Assembly: GCA_934446065.1 (NCBI GenBank)
Contig: CAKSDP010000010.1
Location: 1 to 58,487 of the forward strand
DNA: 58,487 nucleotides
From: an uncultured Eubacteriales bacterium
GTDB taxonomy: Bacteria; Bacillota; Clostridia; Oscillospirales; CAG-272
Direction of reading: 5' to 3'
The notes under the pieces are model-generated. The model was not told where the DNA came from. It did not search any database and saw nothing but the letters and a program-made list of their open reading frames with translations. Below, one piece after another: positions 34,890-44,080 of the stretch. Position 1 is the stretch's first letter; each line of letters begins with the position of its first letter. Both the position numbers and the translations under genes were made by a program.

Positions 34890-36821
34890 ATGAAACGTAC
34901 ACTATCCATTCTGCTGTGCATAGCAATGCTTATGTCAATGGCAGTGATCGGTACCAGCGCAGTCGAAGATACCGGCGAAGAGCGTTGGGATGCTTCTCTT
35001 GTCTCTGAAGAGAACAGAAAGACCGAGATCACTTTCACGCTTGACAAAGACAGCTACAAGCCCGGTGATACTGTAGAGGTCACTGCACACGTTGACTCCA
35101 TGTGGGGCGATCTTTCGATTCCCGGACGCATGCCCGGCTTTGACCAGGGTTTCCTGCCCGGTATGTACGGTGTTGGCTCTATTCAGACTTGTTTGATCTA
35201 TGACACTAATATATTCACTATTCCGAAGGGCATCAAGAACCTGTTCAGAACCTCCACGATCACAAATGCAGATGTTGCAACTTATGATGCAACGCCCGTT
35301 AAAATGGCTCAGTCTCTTAACGAACAGGGCAAGGGTTACATCTCCGTTATCATGACTGCCGGCAACGCACTTAATGCTGACGAGGACGCTTACGCTGCAC
35401 TCGGCGGTTCAGGTGACTTCTTTACCGCTTATTTTAAGATTGCCGATAATGCTCCTGCCGGCGAGTATGAGTTTATTGTAGGTGCTTACACCTTCGCTGA
35501 CGGTACTCCCAGTTTCGAGACTACCGACACATTCTACGGTGTAGATTACACCCGCAAGAACAACTGCTTCAACTACAACTCTGAGGATATTGAGATGACA
35601 TACAATATTCCTAAGATCGTTGTTGAAGGCGGTTCTACTTCCGGCGGCACCACCGATACTCCCGAACCCGATCCGATGGAGATCACTCTCACGGCTCCTA
35701 CAACCGAGTTTGTTAAGGACGACATCGTAAACGTAGAACTCGTTGTAAAGAACAATGAGGGTATCGACGCAGACACGATCGATTCTTCTTTCAGCTTTGA
35801 CAACACTGCTCTGAAGCTCGTAAATGTAACAACCGATATTCCCGGATACACTGTTTCGCCGATCGACTACGACAAAGTAAACGCACTCGGCAAATTTGAA
35901 GATCTCGGCAAGGTTGCAACATTCGCCTGCACCGTTGAAGGTGAGAATATATACTCCGAGGACGGCACTATTCTCACATTCCAGTTCCAGGTGCTCGGTA
36001 CCGCGCAGGGCGGAGACACCGCAATAACCGGTACTTCCATCATGGGAGCAACATACAACACATCAGTAAAGATCGCGGGCACACATACTCACAGCTTTGA
36101 GGATGTTGTAACCGCTCCGACTTGTGTAAACAAGGGTTACACCGATAAGGTATGCTCCTGCGGACTTACCTTTGAAAAGGTTTCCGAAACTTCCGCAACA
36201 GGACATACGCCCTCCACTAAACCCGAGGATACCGTTACTGTTCCTGCAACCTGTACAGAGAACGGACGTGTCGTTGTTCTCTGCTCCGTTTGCGGCAATC
36301 CCGCAAGTATAACTCAAACCGATCCGCTCGGTCACGATTGGAAAGAGTCCGATGTTGCTGTTTCCTGCACTCAGGACGGCTACCATCTCAAAAAGTGCGA
36401 GCGTTGTAACGAGGAAGAAAAGTCCAACATCGTTCCGATGCTTGAGCACAAGAATCCCGATGGATCCGATGCATACGGCGAGCCTTTTGTACACATCAAG
36501 CCCACTACCAACTCTCTCGGTTACATGGGCAGAGAGTGCGCTCTGTGTAAGAACATTTGGGACTACGAGGTGATCCCCATGCTTGAAATCATGAAGGGTG
36601 ATGCAGACATGGACGGCAAGATCACGATTTCAGATGCAATTATAATCCTTAAGTACTGTGCTGAATGGAAAGGACTTTACTTCTCCGTTGAAAACGCCGA
36701 TACATTTGTAGACGGAAGAATCAGCGTTTTGGATGCAGGAAGAGTCTTGAAATATGTCGCAGGTTGGAAGGGTCCCGACGGTAACCCGATCAGCCTTGAC
36801 TATCATCCCAAGGCAAACTAA
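34890..36821 (+). CDS. Secreted protein with cohesin-like modules, cysteine repeats and C-terminal dockerin
   Basis: 643 residues. The start MKRTLSILLCIAMLMSM is a signal peptide. Residues about 30-235 are a near copy of the head of the gene ending at 2043. A second beta module (about 265-405; VNVELVVKNNEGIDADTIDS) looks like a cohesin. Then come four CxxCG-type repeats (CSCGLTFEK, CSVCGNPAS, CERCNEEEK, CALCKNIWD), each closed by GH, LEH or similar. The C-terminus is a type I dockerin, GDADMDGKITISDAIIILKY and then VDGRISVLDAGRVLKY; the second loop is degenerate. The protein could both bind and be bound in a scaffold. Its cell-surface function and ligand are unknown. It has its own promoter and terminator. 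Confidence 0.87.
   Translation: MKRTLSILLCIAMLMSMAVIGTSAVEDTGEERWDASLVSEENRKTEITFTLDKDSYKPGDTVEVTAHVDSMWGDLSIPGRMPGFDQGFLPGMYGVGSIQTCLIYDTNIFTIPKGIKNLFRTSTITNADVATYDATPVKMAQSLNEQGKGYISVIMTAGNALNADEDAYAALGGSGDFFTAYFKIADNAPAGEYEFIVGAYTFADGTPSFETTDTFYGVDYTRKNNCFNYNSEDIEMTYNIPKIVVEGGSTSGGTTDTPEPDPMEITLTAPTTEFVKDDIVNVELVVKNNEGIDADTIDSSFSFDNTALKLVNVTTDIPGYTVSPIDYDKVNALGKFEDLGKVATFACTVEGENIYSEDGTILTFQFQVLGTAQGGDTAITGTSIMGATYNTSVKIAGTHTHSFEDVVTAPTCVNKGYTDKVCSCGLTFEKVSETSATGHTPSTKPEDTVTVPATCTENGRVVVLCSVCGNPASITQTDPLGHDWKESDVAVSCTQDGYHLKKCERCNEEEKSNIVPMLEHKNPDGSDAYGEPFVHIKPTTNSLGYMGRECALCKNIWDYEVIPMLEIMKGDADMDGKITISDAIIILKYCAEWKGLYFSVENADTFVDGRISVLDAGRVLKYVAGWKGPDGNPISLDYHPKAN
35220..35593. repeat. Tracts identical to the paralogue at 1340-1713 (inverted)
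   Basis: 35220-35312 equals the reverse complement of 1621-1713 at all 93 bases; 35481-35593 equals that of 1340-1452 over 113 bases with one mismatch. Flanking parts of the same module are clearly more diverged. Confidence 0.85.
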
Positions 36822-36835
36822 GTTAACACTAAAAA

Positions 36836-36862
36836 GGAGCGTTCTGCAGAACGCTCCTTTTC
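36836..36862 (+). terminator. Rho-independent terminator of the cohesin/dockerin gene
   Basis: GGAGCGTTCT-GC-AGAACGCTCC followed by TTTTCCTTT. Confidence 0.9.
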
Positions 36863-36880
36863 CTTTATATTTTTTAAGTA

Positions 36881-36922
36881 AAAGAACAGACGTCGAATCA
36901 ATCATCAACGTCTGTTCTTTTT
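36881..36922 (-). terminator. Terminator of the rhamnulokinase operon (may act both ways)
   Basis: A 13-bp stem AAAGAACAGACGT with its exact complement and a 14-base loop. On the minus strand it ends in TTCTTTTACTT, just past the rhaB stop; on the plus strand it is followed by TTTTT. Confidence 0.8.
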
Positions 36923-36933
36923 ATAATATTTTG

Positions 36934-38403
36934 TTATTTTGCAAGCTTCAGATATCTTTCATACGCATCATCCCACATATCGCGGCTTGAGTTGTTCGGC
37001 TCAAATGTCTGCACCTCATCCGCATTCGCGAGGATCTCCTTAAGCTCTGCGGCGTTTCCGATCTCGCCAGACGCGAGCGCCTGAATTGCAATATTTCCAA
37101 ACGCCGTCGCCTCGGCTGGACCTGCGGCGACAACTTTCCCCGTGCAGTCAGCTGTGATCTGAGAAAGAAGTTTTTCTTTCGTTCCGCCGCCGACGACATA
37201 GATCTTAGGATACTTCTTTCCGCTGAGTGACTCAAGCTTCTCGGCAGTATGCCTGTAACAAAGAGCAAGGCTGTCAAAAATACAGCGGACTATCTCGCCG
37301 TGGGTCTCAGGAACTCTCTGCCCCGTGCGGCGGCAATAATCGGCTATTCTGCCGGGCATATCACCCGCCGGTGAGAACACCTGATCATCAGGAACGATAA
37401 TCGATCTGCACGGCTCGGACGCCTCAGCGGCACGGCTCAGATCGTCGAACGAGTACGTTCTTCCCTCGCGCTTCCACTGGCGGCGCGACTCCTGCTCAAG
37501 CCACAGTCCCATAATATTGCGTATGAGCGTCACGTCACCGAATGCCCCGCCCTCGTTAGAAAAACCGCCCGCAAACGATTCTTTTGATATAACGGGCGCG
37601 TCAGTCTCGACTCCCATTATTGACCATGTGCCGCTGCTGAGGAACAGAAAATCCTTCTCGGATGCAGGAACTGCAAGCACTGCACTCGCCGTATCGTGGG
37701 ACGCGGCGGTGACGATTGATGTGTCATCCATACCGCATTCGGAACAGATGGAACGAAGGATCTGACCGCGTACGGTCCCCGCCGTAATGACCGGCGCGAA
37801 AAGCTCCGGTGCGATTCCGGCAGCCTCCAAAACCTCTTCTGATACCTTACGGCATCTCGCATCAAGGTATCCGCCGGTAGACGCGATCGTGTATTCACAC
37901 CCAACCTCACCCGTCAGCATATACGCAAGAAGATCGGGCATCATAAGAATATTTTTCGCATTATCGGGAAGCCACGGGCGGACGATGCAGTCCGATGTAA
38001 GCTGATATATTGTGTTGATGCTTTGCGGCATAACGCCCGTGATCTCATACAGGCGCTCCTGTGGTATTCTCGTCGAAAGCTCAGATCCCATCCCCTCGGT
38101 ACGGCTGTCGCGATAGTGGCATGGATTTGCCATAAGCATCCCGTTTCGGTCGATGTATCCGTAATCAACTCCCCACGTATCAATCGCAGCGGAGATAACA
38201 CCGCCTGCTGCAGCCGCAGCTGCAAGAGCCGCTTTCGTCTCAAAGAAAAGGCGTAGCACATCCCAGCTCATCATGCCGGAGGCGATCACCGGATCGTTTG
38301 AAAACCTGTGCACCTCCTCAAGCGTAAAACGCTTTCCGTCAAAACGGCCGATTATACCTCTGCCGCTTGAGGCGCCGAAATCAAGCGCAAGATAATTTCC
38401 CAT
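36934..38403 (-). CDS. rhaB: Rhamnulokinase
   Basis: 489 residues from MGNYLALDFGASSGRGIIG, preceded by AAAGGA; a longer frame upstream is not needed. It is an FGGY-family sugar kinase that phosphorylates L-rhamnulose to rhamnulose-1-phosphate. The N-terminal ATP-phosphate loop is ALDFGASSGR; IDTWGVDYGYID, FLSSGTWSIMGVE and VVGGGTKEKLLSQI are typical of RhaB. Rhamnose isomerase and aldolase genes are not in the window. It follows mutS2 by about 40 bases on the same strand, probably by chance. Confidence 0.9.
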   Translation of the reverse strand: MGNYLALDFGASSGRGIIGRFDGKRFTLEEVHRFSNDPVIASGMMSWDVLRLFFETKAALAAAAAAGGVISAAIDTWGVDYGYIDRNGMLMANPCHYRDSRTEGMGSELSTRIPQERLYEITGVMPQSINTIYQLTSDCIVRPWLPDNAKNILMMPDLLAYMLTGEVGCEYTIASTGGYLDARCRKVSEEVLEAAGIAPELFAPVITAGTVRGQILRSICSECGMDDTSIVTAASHDTASAVLAVPASEKDFLFLSSGTWSIMGVETDAPVISKESFAGGFSNEGGAFGDVTLIRNIMGLWLEQESRRQWKREGRTYSFDDLSRAAEASEPCRSIIVPDDQVFSPAGDMPGRIADYCRRTGQRVPETHGEIVRCIFDSLALCYRHTAEKLESLSGKKYPKIYVVGGGTKEKLLSQITADCTGKVVAAGPAEATAFGNIAIQALASGEIGNAAELKEILANADEVQTFEPNNSSRDMWDDAYERYLKLAK

Positions 38404-38444
38404 TTGAAGTCCTTTCTGCGGCAGTTGTTCCGCCCGCAAAGTAT

Positions 38445-40805
38445 TTATTTCAGTTCGATAACAGTTACTCCGTAGTCGCCCTCTCCGTACTGTCCGGCGC
38501 GGAACGTGCTCACGCGCGTATCCTTTTTCAGATGAGTCCAAAGCGCCTGCCTCAGCGCTCCCGTTCCCTTTCCGTGAATGACCGTGACCGTACGCACATG
38601 AGCAACTGCGGCCTCATCGAGGTACTTGTCAACCATAAACCATCCGTCGTCGCCGGTCATGCCGCGCACATCAAGCTCCGGAGAGAATGAGCGCGATATC
38701 TTTGTCCGATACGTGGACTCGGGATCCTTTTTCTTCTGCTTCGGCTGCTCTATAAGTCTGAGAGATGACACGTTGACGCGCGACTTTATATTGCCCATAA
38801 GAACCATGCAGTTGCCGTTCTTATCGGGGTCGTTCTGAAGCACGCCCTCCGTCCCCATCGTCCTGTGAATAACGGAATCTCCCTTGACGAGCGGGCGCGG
38901 AAGCACGTAGTTTTCGTCATCCTCGTAAACGGGATTGACCTTATCGTCTATCTTACGCAGCGTCATGCGGACGTCACGCTTGGCGCCGGACAGAGTTTCT
39001 CCGAAATTCTTCTTTTCCTTTTCGCGTTTCACGCGGTCAAGCTCGCCGAACACGTATTCGGCAGACGCGCGTGCGCCGTCAATGATGCGCTTCGCCTTCT
39101 CCTCTGCCTCGCGGACGATCTTGTCCGAGTTCTCCGTAAGTGTGTGAAGCTTCTCCTCGCTCTCGCGGCGGTACTTTTCAAACTCGGCACGCTCGCCGCG
39201 AATCTTATCGCGCTCACGCTCAAGCTCAAACCGCATGGTGTCAAGCTTCTCAATCACGTTCTCAAACCGTCTGTCCTCTGCGCGCACAAGAGTTCCCGCG
39301 CGCTCGATTATGCTCTGCGGCAGCCCGAGACGCTCGGATATTGCAAACGCGTTGGATTTGCCGGGAGTTCCTATCACAAGCTTGTACGTGGGTCTGAGCG
39401 TCGTCACGTCAAACTCACATGAAGCGTTTGTAACGCCGTCTGTCTCAAGTGCAAACGCCTTCAGCTCGGCGTAATGCGTTGTTGCGGCGGCAAGCGCGCC
39501 GACCTTCAGTATCTCCTCAAGGATCGCCTCGGCGAGCGCCGCGCCCTCAACGGGATCTGTTCCGGCTCCGAGCTCGTCGAAGAGCACAAGCGAATCCGGC
39601 GTCACATCCTTTATTATCGACACGATCCCCGCCATATGAGCCGAGAATGTCGACAGCGACTGCTCGATCGACTGCTCATCTCCGATGTCGGCGAAAATGC
39701 GGTCGAACACCGGCACGCACGAGCCTTTCTCCGCCGGAATGTGCAGTCCCGCCTGAGCCATCATCGAAAACAGTCCGAGCGTCTTGAGTGATACGGTCTT
39801 ACCGCCGGTATTCGGACCGGTAATAACGATCATGCGGTACCCCTCGCCGAGCGAGATCGTAACGGGAACGGTCTTCGCGCGGTCGAGAAGGGGATGCCTT
39901 GCACGCACAAGCGATAGCTTTCTGTCATCGGAGATAACAGGCTCCGACGCATCCATTCTAAACGAAAGCTCCGCACATCCGAACACAAACGCAAGATGAG
40001 AGATATTCGCAAAATTACGTCTCAGCTCGGGCGAGATCGCGGCGACGCACGCCGACAGCTCGGCGAGGATCCGTTCGATCTCAAATTTTTCGCGGCTCTC
40101 AAGCTCGCGCAGGGCATTGTTTGCCTCAACCACACCGACCGGCTCGATAAACAGCGTTGCGCCCGACGCCGAAGTGTCATGGAGAAGTCCCTTGATCTCT
40201 CCCCTGTACTCCGCCTTGACCGGCACGACATATCTGCCGCCGCGCATCGTAACGATATTCTCCTGCAGGAATTTTGAAAATGCACCGGAAGTGTATTTTT
40301 GCAGGGTCTCGCGGATCCCCGCCGTCGTTTTTTTCTGCTGCCGTCTGATGTCGGCAAGCGCGGGGCTTGCGTCGTCCGCGATCATGTCCTCAGACACGAT
40401 CGTGCGCGATATGCGATCCTCAAGGCGTCTGTTCGTCACAAGCCGCTCAAACACCTCGTCGAGCACCGTGTCAAAACGCTTTGCATCGCGGATATAATCA
40501 AGAAGTCCCGCCGCGCATCTAAGGTGCGACGCGACAGTCATAAGATTTGCGGTTGTAAGAGTTGCCGACTTATCGGCAGCATCACATATTTCAGAGATAT
40601 CCTCAAGCTGACCGAATGAGGGCATTCCCTTTACGGTGAGCAGCCGTTTCGCGTCAGTCGTCGCGGTGAGCCTGCGCCGTATAACGGTCGGATCGGAGGA
40701 CATTGTCAGCGCGAGCGCGCGGGCAGAAGCCGCCTTGATCGGGCACGCATCGGCGAGCAGACGCCGCACTTTGTCAAATTCAAGAGTTTTTTCCGAATCT
40801 ATCAT
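38445..40805 (-). CDS. mutS2: Endonuclease MutS2
   Basis: 786 residues. It lacks the mismatch-recognition N-terminus of MutS. The clamp/lever helices lead to an ATPase with GPNTGGKTVSLKT, DELGAGTDP and TTHYAELKAF. A long lysine- and glutamate-rich coiled coil (about 510-610) follows, then a C-terminal Smr nuclease domain with ELDVRGMTG and VIHGKGTGALRQAL. In Firmicutes MutS2 acts on collided ribosomes and on recombination intermediates rather than on mismatches. AAAGGAAT precedes the ATG. Confidence 0.96.
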   Translation of the reverse strand: MIDSEKTLEFDKVRRLLADACPIKAASARALALTMSSDPTVIRRRLTATTDAKRLLTVKGMPSFGQLEDISEICDAADKSATLTTANLMTVASHLRCAAGLLDYIRDAKRFDTVLDEVFERLVTNRRLEDRISRTIVSEDMIADDASPALADIRRQQKKTTAGIRETLQKYTSGAFSKFLQENIVTMRGGRYVVPVKAEYRGEIKGLLHDTSASGATLFIEPVGVVEANNALRELESREKFEIERILAELSACVAAISPELRRNFANISHLAFVFGCAELSFRMDASEPVISDDRKLSLVRARHPLLDRAKTVPVTISLGEGYRMIVITGPNTGGKTVSLKTLGLFSMMAQAGLHIPAEKGSCVPVFDRIFADIGDEQSIEQSLSTFSAHMAGIVSIIKDVTPDSLVLFDELGAGTDPVEGAALAEAILEEILKVGALAAATTHYAELKAFALETDGVTNASCEFDVTTLRPTYKLVIGTPGKSNAFAISERLGLPQSIIERAGTLVRAEDRRFENVIEKLDTMRFELERERDKIRGERAEFEKYRRESEEKLHTLTENSDKIVREAEEKAKRIIDGARASAEYVFGELDRVKREKEKKNFGETLSGAKRDVRMTLRKIDDKVNPVYEDDENYVLPRPLVKGDSVIHRTMGTEGVLQNDPDKNGNCMVLMGNIKSRVNVSSLRLIEQPKQKKKDPESTYRTKISRSFSPELDVRGMTGDDGWFMVDKYLDEAAVAHVRTVTVIHGKGTGALRQALWTHLKKDTRVSTFRAGQYGEGDYGVTVIELK

Positions 40806-40836
40806 AAATTATTCCTTTATTATTTTTAATTCTTCC

Positions 40837-41625
40837 CTATACGAGTATTGATTTATAAAAATCAAGCGAATGAAAGCCATGACCGAGATGGTCGAGCAGA
40901 TAGCGCTCGCACACAAAGGCAAGTCCCGGCAGCTCCTCCTCGGGTATGCGGAAGGACAGGAACCTCTTTTCATCCACAGACATGATATACCGAAGCACAG
41001 CCAGAACATGATCTGTCAGCGGAAGCTGTATCACTGCGGTTCCCGTATCCTCGGCGCTCTCCTCAAGTGCCGCCGCCCTTTTGCAGTCCGAGCAGACAAG
41101 TCCGCCGTTCATCACGTCGAGATTCATTCCGACTCCGTCGGTGATCCCGCATCGTCTGCAGCACGAAAGATCGGGACAAAAGCCCGCAAGATCGGCGATC
41201 TTGAACTCAAACGCCGCCTTGATCTTGCGAAGATCCATATCCTTTTTCTCGGAGATCGCAAAATAGGTATTCAGCCCGAGGCGCAGAATGTCGTCGTCCA
41301 CCAGCTCCTCCGGCATGACGTCGCACAGAACATCGGCGACATACGCCGCAAGCGAAAGCCTGTCGAGATCGGAACGAAGCCCGAAAAACGGCTCGATAAG
41401 CTCGGACTCGGCGATATAGTAGTACCGCTTACCGCGTCGCAGGATGAACGAGCTGTACGCAAATATCTGCGTCGCCGCCATGTGCGGACTTCTCAGACTG
41501 CGCACGCCCTTCGCTGAAACGTTGATCCTGCCGACTCCGGCACAGATCAGCGTAAGGATCTTGTCCGCTTCACCGAGGCTCGTTTCGCGAACGACAAGTC
41601 CTGTTGTCCGCAGCTCCTTGTCCAT
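40837..41625 (-). CDS. recO: DNA repair protein RecO
   Basis: 262 residues. It loads RecA on single-stranded DNA with RecR. The N-terminal OB fold is seen in TTGLVVRETSLGEADKILTL, and the four-cysteine zinc site is CCRRCG with CSDCKR (about 150-190). The start codon lies only six bases from the era stop and has a poor ribosome site, so translation is probably coupled to era. The pair era-recO is conserved in Clostridia. Confidence 0.94.
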   Translation of the reverse strand: MDKELRTTGLVVRETSLGEADKILTLICAGVGRINVSAKGVRSLRSPHMAATQIFAYSSFILRRGKRYYYIAESELIEPFFGLRSDLDRLSLAAYVADVLCDVMPEELVDDDILRLGLNTYFAISEKKDMDLRKIKAAFEFKIADLAGFCPDLSCCRRCGITDGVGMNLDVMNGGLVCSDCKRAAALEESAEDTGTAVIQLPLTDHVLAVLRYIMSVDEKRFLSFRIPEEELPGLAFVCERYLLDHLGHGFHSLDFYKSILV

Positions 41626-41631
41626 CGGGAA

Positions 41632-42522
41632 TTACACTTCCTTTTTGTCAAATCCGAAATTGCGGAGGTCGGAGTCGCTGTCGCGCCATCCTTCCTTTAC
41701 TTTGACCCACAGATCGAGGAACACCTTTTTACCGAAGAAATTCTCCATATCCTCACGTGCAAATGTTCCGATTTTCTTGAGTGTTGCGCCGCCCTTGCCG
41801 ATTATTATTCCCTTGTGAGACTCCTTCTCACAGAAGATCTCGGCACGTATTTTTATGATCTTCTCCTCGTCCTCAAACGCCTCGATCATAACCGCAGTAC
41901 CGTGCGGGATCTCCTCGGAAAGTGTCCGCAGCAGCTTCTCGCGGATTATTTCCGCCGCGATCTGCCGTTCGGGCTGATCCGTGATCATGTCGCTGTCAAA
42001 CATCCACGGCCCTTCTATCAGGAATTTCTCCGCTTCTTCGATGACGGCATCGGTGTTTTTGGCATTTGCCGCGCTTGTGGGAACCACGGCATCAAAATCC
42101 ATAATATCGGCATATGCCTTAATTGACTCTGCGATTGCTTCGCGGTTCACAAGGTCGGTCTTGTTAAGCACCAGCATCGCGGGAAGCCCGCTTTTCTTTA
42201 TCTTCTCCATGAGACCGAGCTCAATATCCCCCGGCTCGCGTCCCGCCTCGGCAATCATTATTACGGCATCGGACGAGCCGATCCCGGCTGAAGCCGCGCG
42301 GTTCATGTATGTCCCGAGCTTTGTTTTGGATTTATGCACGCCCGGTGTATCAAGGAACACGTACTGATCCTCGCCGCGCGTGAGGATTCCCGTGATGCGG
42401 GTACGCGTAGTCTGCGGCTTCTTCGAGACCATCGCGACCTTCTCGCCGAGAAGGCAGTTCATAAGCGTCGATTTGCCGACATTCGGTCTGCCGACAATTG
42501 TAATAAAAGCTGTTCTTGTCAT
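41632..42522 (-). CDS. era: GTPase Era
   Basis: 296 residues. The G1 loop is GRPNVGKSTLMN, G3 is DTPGVHKSK, and G4 is NKTD. A C-terminal KH domain (HKGIIIGKGGATLKKIG) binds the 3' end of 16S rRNA. Era takes part in 30S ribosome maturation. It follows ybeY and phoH, which also act on 16S rRNA processing or stress, in the usual Clostridial order. Confidence 0.97.
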   Translation of the reverse strand: MTRTAFITIVGRPNVGKSTLMNCLLGEKVAMVSKKPQTTRTRITGILTRGEDQYVFLDTPGVHKSKTKLGTYMNRAASAGIGSSDAVIMIAEAGREPGDIELGLMEKIKKSGLPAMLVLNKTDLVNREAIAESIKAYADIMDFDAVVPTSAANAKNTDAVIEEAEKFLIEGPWMFDSDMITDQPERQIAAEIIREKLLRTLSEEIPHGTAVMIEAFEDEEKIIKIRAEIFCEKESHKGIIIGKGGATLKKIGTFAREDMENFFGKKVFLDLWVKVKEGWRDSDSDLRNFGFDKKEV

Positions 42523-42569
42523 GTATGTAATTAAACCTTTCTTCGTCCCAGGTTCGCGCGAACTCGCTT

Positions 42570-43049
42570 TCAGCTGCGCGGTATCCCTATCTCATTCATT
42601 ATTTCATCCTGACGCGCGAACATCTCACGCTCGTCGGTCTCTCCGGTCTCGTGGTCGTACCCGAGCAGATGCAGCGTCGAGTGCACCGCAAGGAACGCGA
42701 TCTCGCGCCTGAGGCTGTGCCCGTATTCCTCCGCCTGCGCACGCGCCCTGTCGATCGAGATCACTATATCTCCGAGCGTCAGCGGCTCGCCCTTTGGCGG
42801 CATATCGTCATCCGTAAAGGCGTACATGGGAAACGACAGGACATCCGTTGCACGGTCAACGCCCCGGAATTTCCTGTTCAGCTCATGGATTCCGAAATCG
42901 TCGGTAAACGTGACCGACACCTCCGCATCGCCTGTCACATTTTCATGTGCAAGAGCGCCCGCAATGGCAGCTCTCACCGTATCCCGATAGAACTCCTCAC
43001 CCTCGGACGGCGCCATGTCAAACGAATAATCTATCAGAAGCTCGCTCAT
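42570..43049 (-). CDS. ybeY: Endoribonuclease YbeY
   Basis: 159 residues. It is a metallo-RNase for 16S rRNA maturation and ribosome quality control. The zinc motif HSTLHLLGYDH (HxxxHxxxxxH) and the strand DFGIHELNRKFRGVDRATDV are clear. Its start overlaps the phoH stop by four bases. Confidence 0.96.
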   Translation of the reverse strand: MSELLIDYSFDMAPSEGEEFYRDTVRAAIAGALAHENVTGDAEVSVTFTDDFGIHELNRKFRGVDRATDVLSFPMYAFTDDDMPPKGEPLTLGDIVISIDRARAQAEEYGHSLRREIAFLAVHSTLHLLGYDHETGETDEREMFARQDEIMNEIGIPRS

Positions 43050-44080
43050 TTTGCGCCCTCCCGCTTGTTTGCCGCCGGTCGTTTTACGGTGTAGCGCCCG
43101 GCGCGTTTTTCGCTGCGTTTTTTGTCATTTGCCTCATATGCAAGGATTATTTTCTGCACAAGCCTATGACGCACGACATCTTTCTCGGTGAATGTATGGA
43201 TCGCAATGTCTTCGATCCCGTCGAGTATTCGCACAGCCTGTTTGAGACCGCTCGTTTTCCCGTCAGGCAGGTCGGTCTGCGTGAGATCTCCGGTAATCAC
43301 GACCTTTGAGCCGTTGCCGATTCGGGTCAGAAACATCTTCATCTGCTCAGGCGTGGTGTTCTGCGCCTCATCAAGAATTATGAACGAATCGTCAAGCGTG
43401 CGCCCGCGCATATACGCCAGCGGCGCTATCTCTATCGTCATTTTCTCCATCATGCGGGAGCAGTTCTCTGCCCCGAGCATCTCATAAAGCGCATCGTACA
43501 GCGGGCGCAGATAGGGGTCCACCTTGCTTTGCAGGTCGCCGGGCAGAAAGCCGAGCCGCTCGCCCGCCTCAACTGCGGGACGCGTGAGGATTATCCGTGA
43601 AACCCTCTTCTCCCGCAGGGCTTTTGTCGCCATCGCAACGGCAAGATACGTTTTTCCCGTTCCCGCAGGACCGATACCGAAAACCACAGTATTGCGTTCG
43701 ATCGCGCGTACATACCGCTGCTGACCGACAGTCTTTGCTTTGATCGGCTTGCCGCGCAAGGTCAGGCATATGCAGCCGTCAAGCTCGGACAGCTCCTCGT
43801 ATCTGCCGTCGCGCACCATGGAGACTGCGTAATCTATCCGTCTCTCGTCGATCTCCTCGCCGAGCTTCGCCGCCCGTTTAAGATAGGCGATTGCCGAAGC
43901 ACACAGTTCCACATTATCGGCATCGCCCTCGATCGTTATCGCATCGCCTGTACCGTTCGGATCGGCACTGTTGTACACACGAACGCCGAATCTCTCCTCA
44001 AGCAAATGCACATTGCAGTCAAAGCTGCCGAATATTGCGCTTGTAATCGAAGAGTTATCGATCATTACCGTTTTCTTCAT
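43046..44080 (-). CDS. phoH: PhoH-like ATPase
   Basis: 344 residues from MKKTVMIDNSS; the start lies 26 bases inside yqfD and GAGGACAAA precedes it. Residues about 20-90 hold a KH-like region, followed by the PhoH ATPase with Walker A GPAGTGKTYLAVAMA and Walker B FIILDEAQNTTPEQMK. PhoH proteins are predicted RNA-acting ATPases that occur next to YbeY. The gene belongs to the yqfC-yqfD-phoH-ybeY-era-recO operon. Confidence 0.94.
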   Translation of the reverse strand: MKKTVMIDNSSITSAIFGSFDCNVHLLEERFGVRVYNSADPNGTGDAITIEGDADNVELCASAIAYLKRAAKLGEEIDERRIDYAVSMVRDGRYEELSELDGCICLTLRGKPIKAKTVGQQRYVRAIERNTVVFGIGPAGTGKTYLAVAMATKALREKRVSRIILTRPAVEAGERLGFLPGDLQSKVDPYLRPLYDALYEMLGAENCSRMMEKMTIEIAPLAYMRGRTLDDSFIILDEAQNTTPEQMKMFLTRIGNGSKVVITGDLTQTDLPDGKTSGLKQAVRILDGIEDIAIHTFTEKDVVRHRLVQKIILAYEANDKKRSEKRAGRYTVKRPAANKREGAK

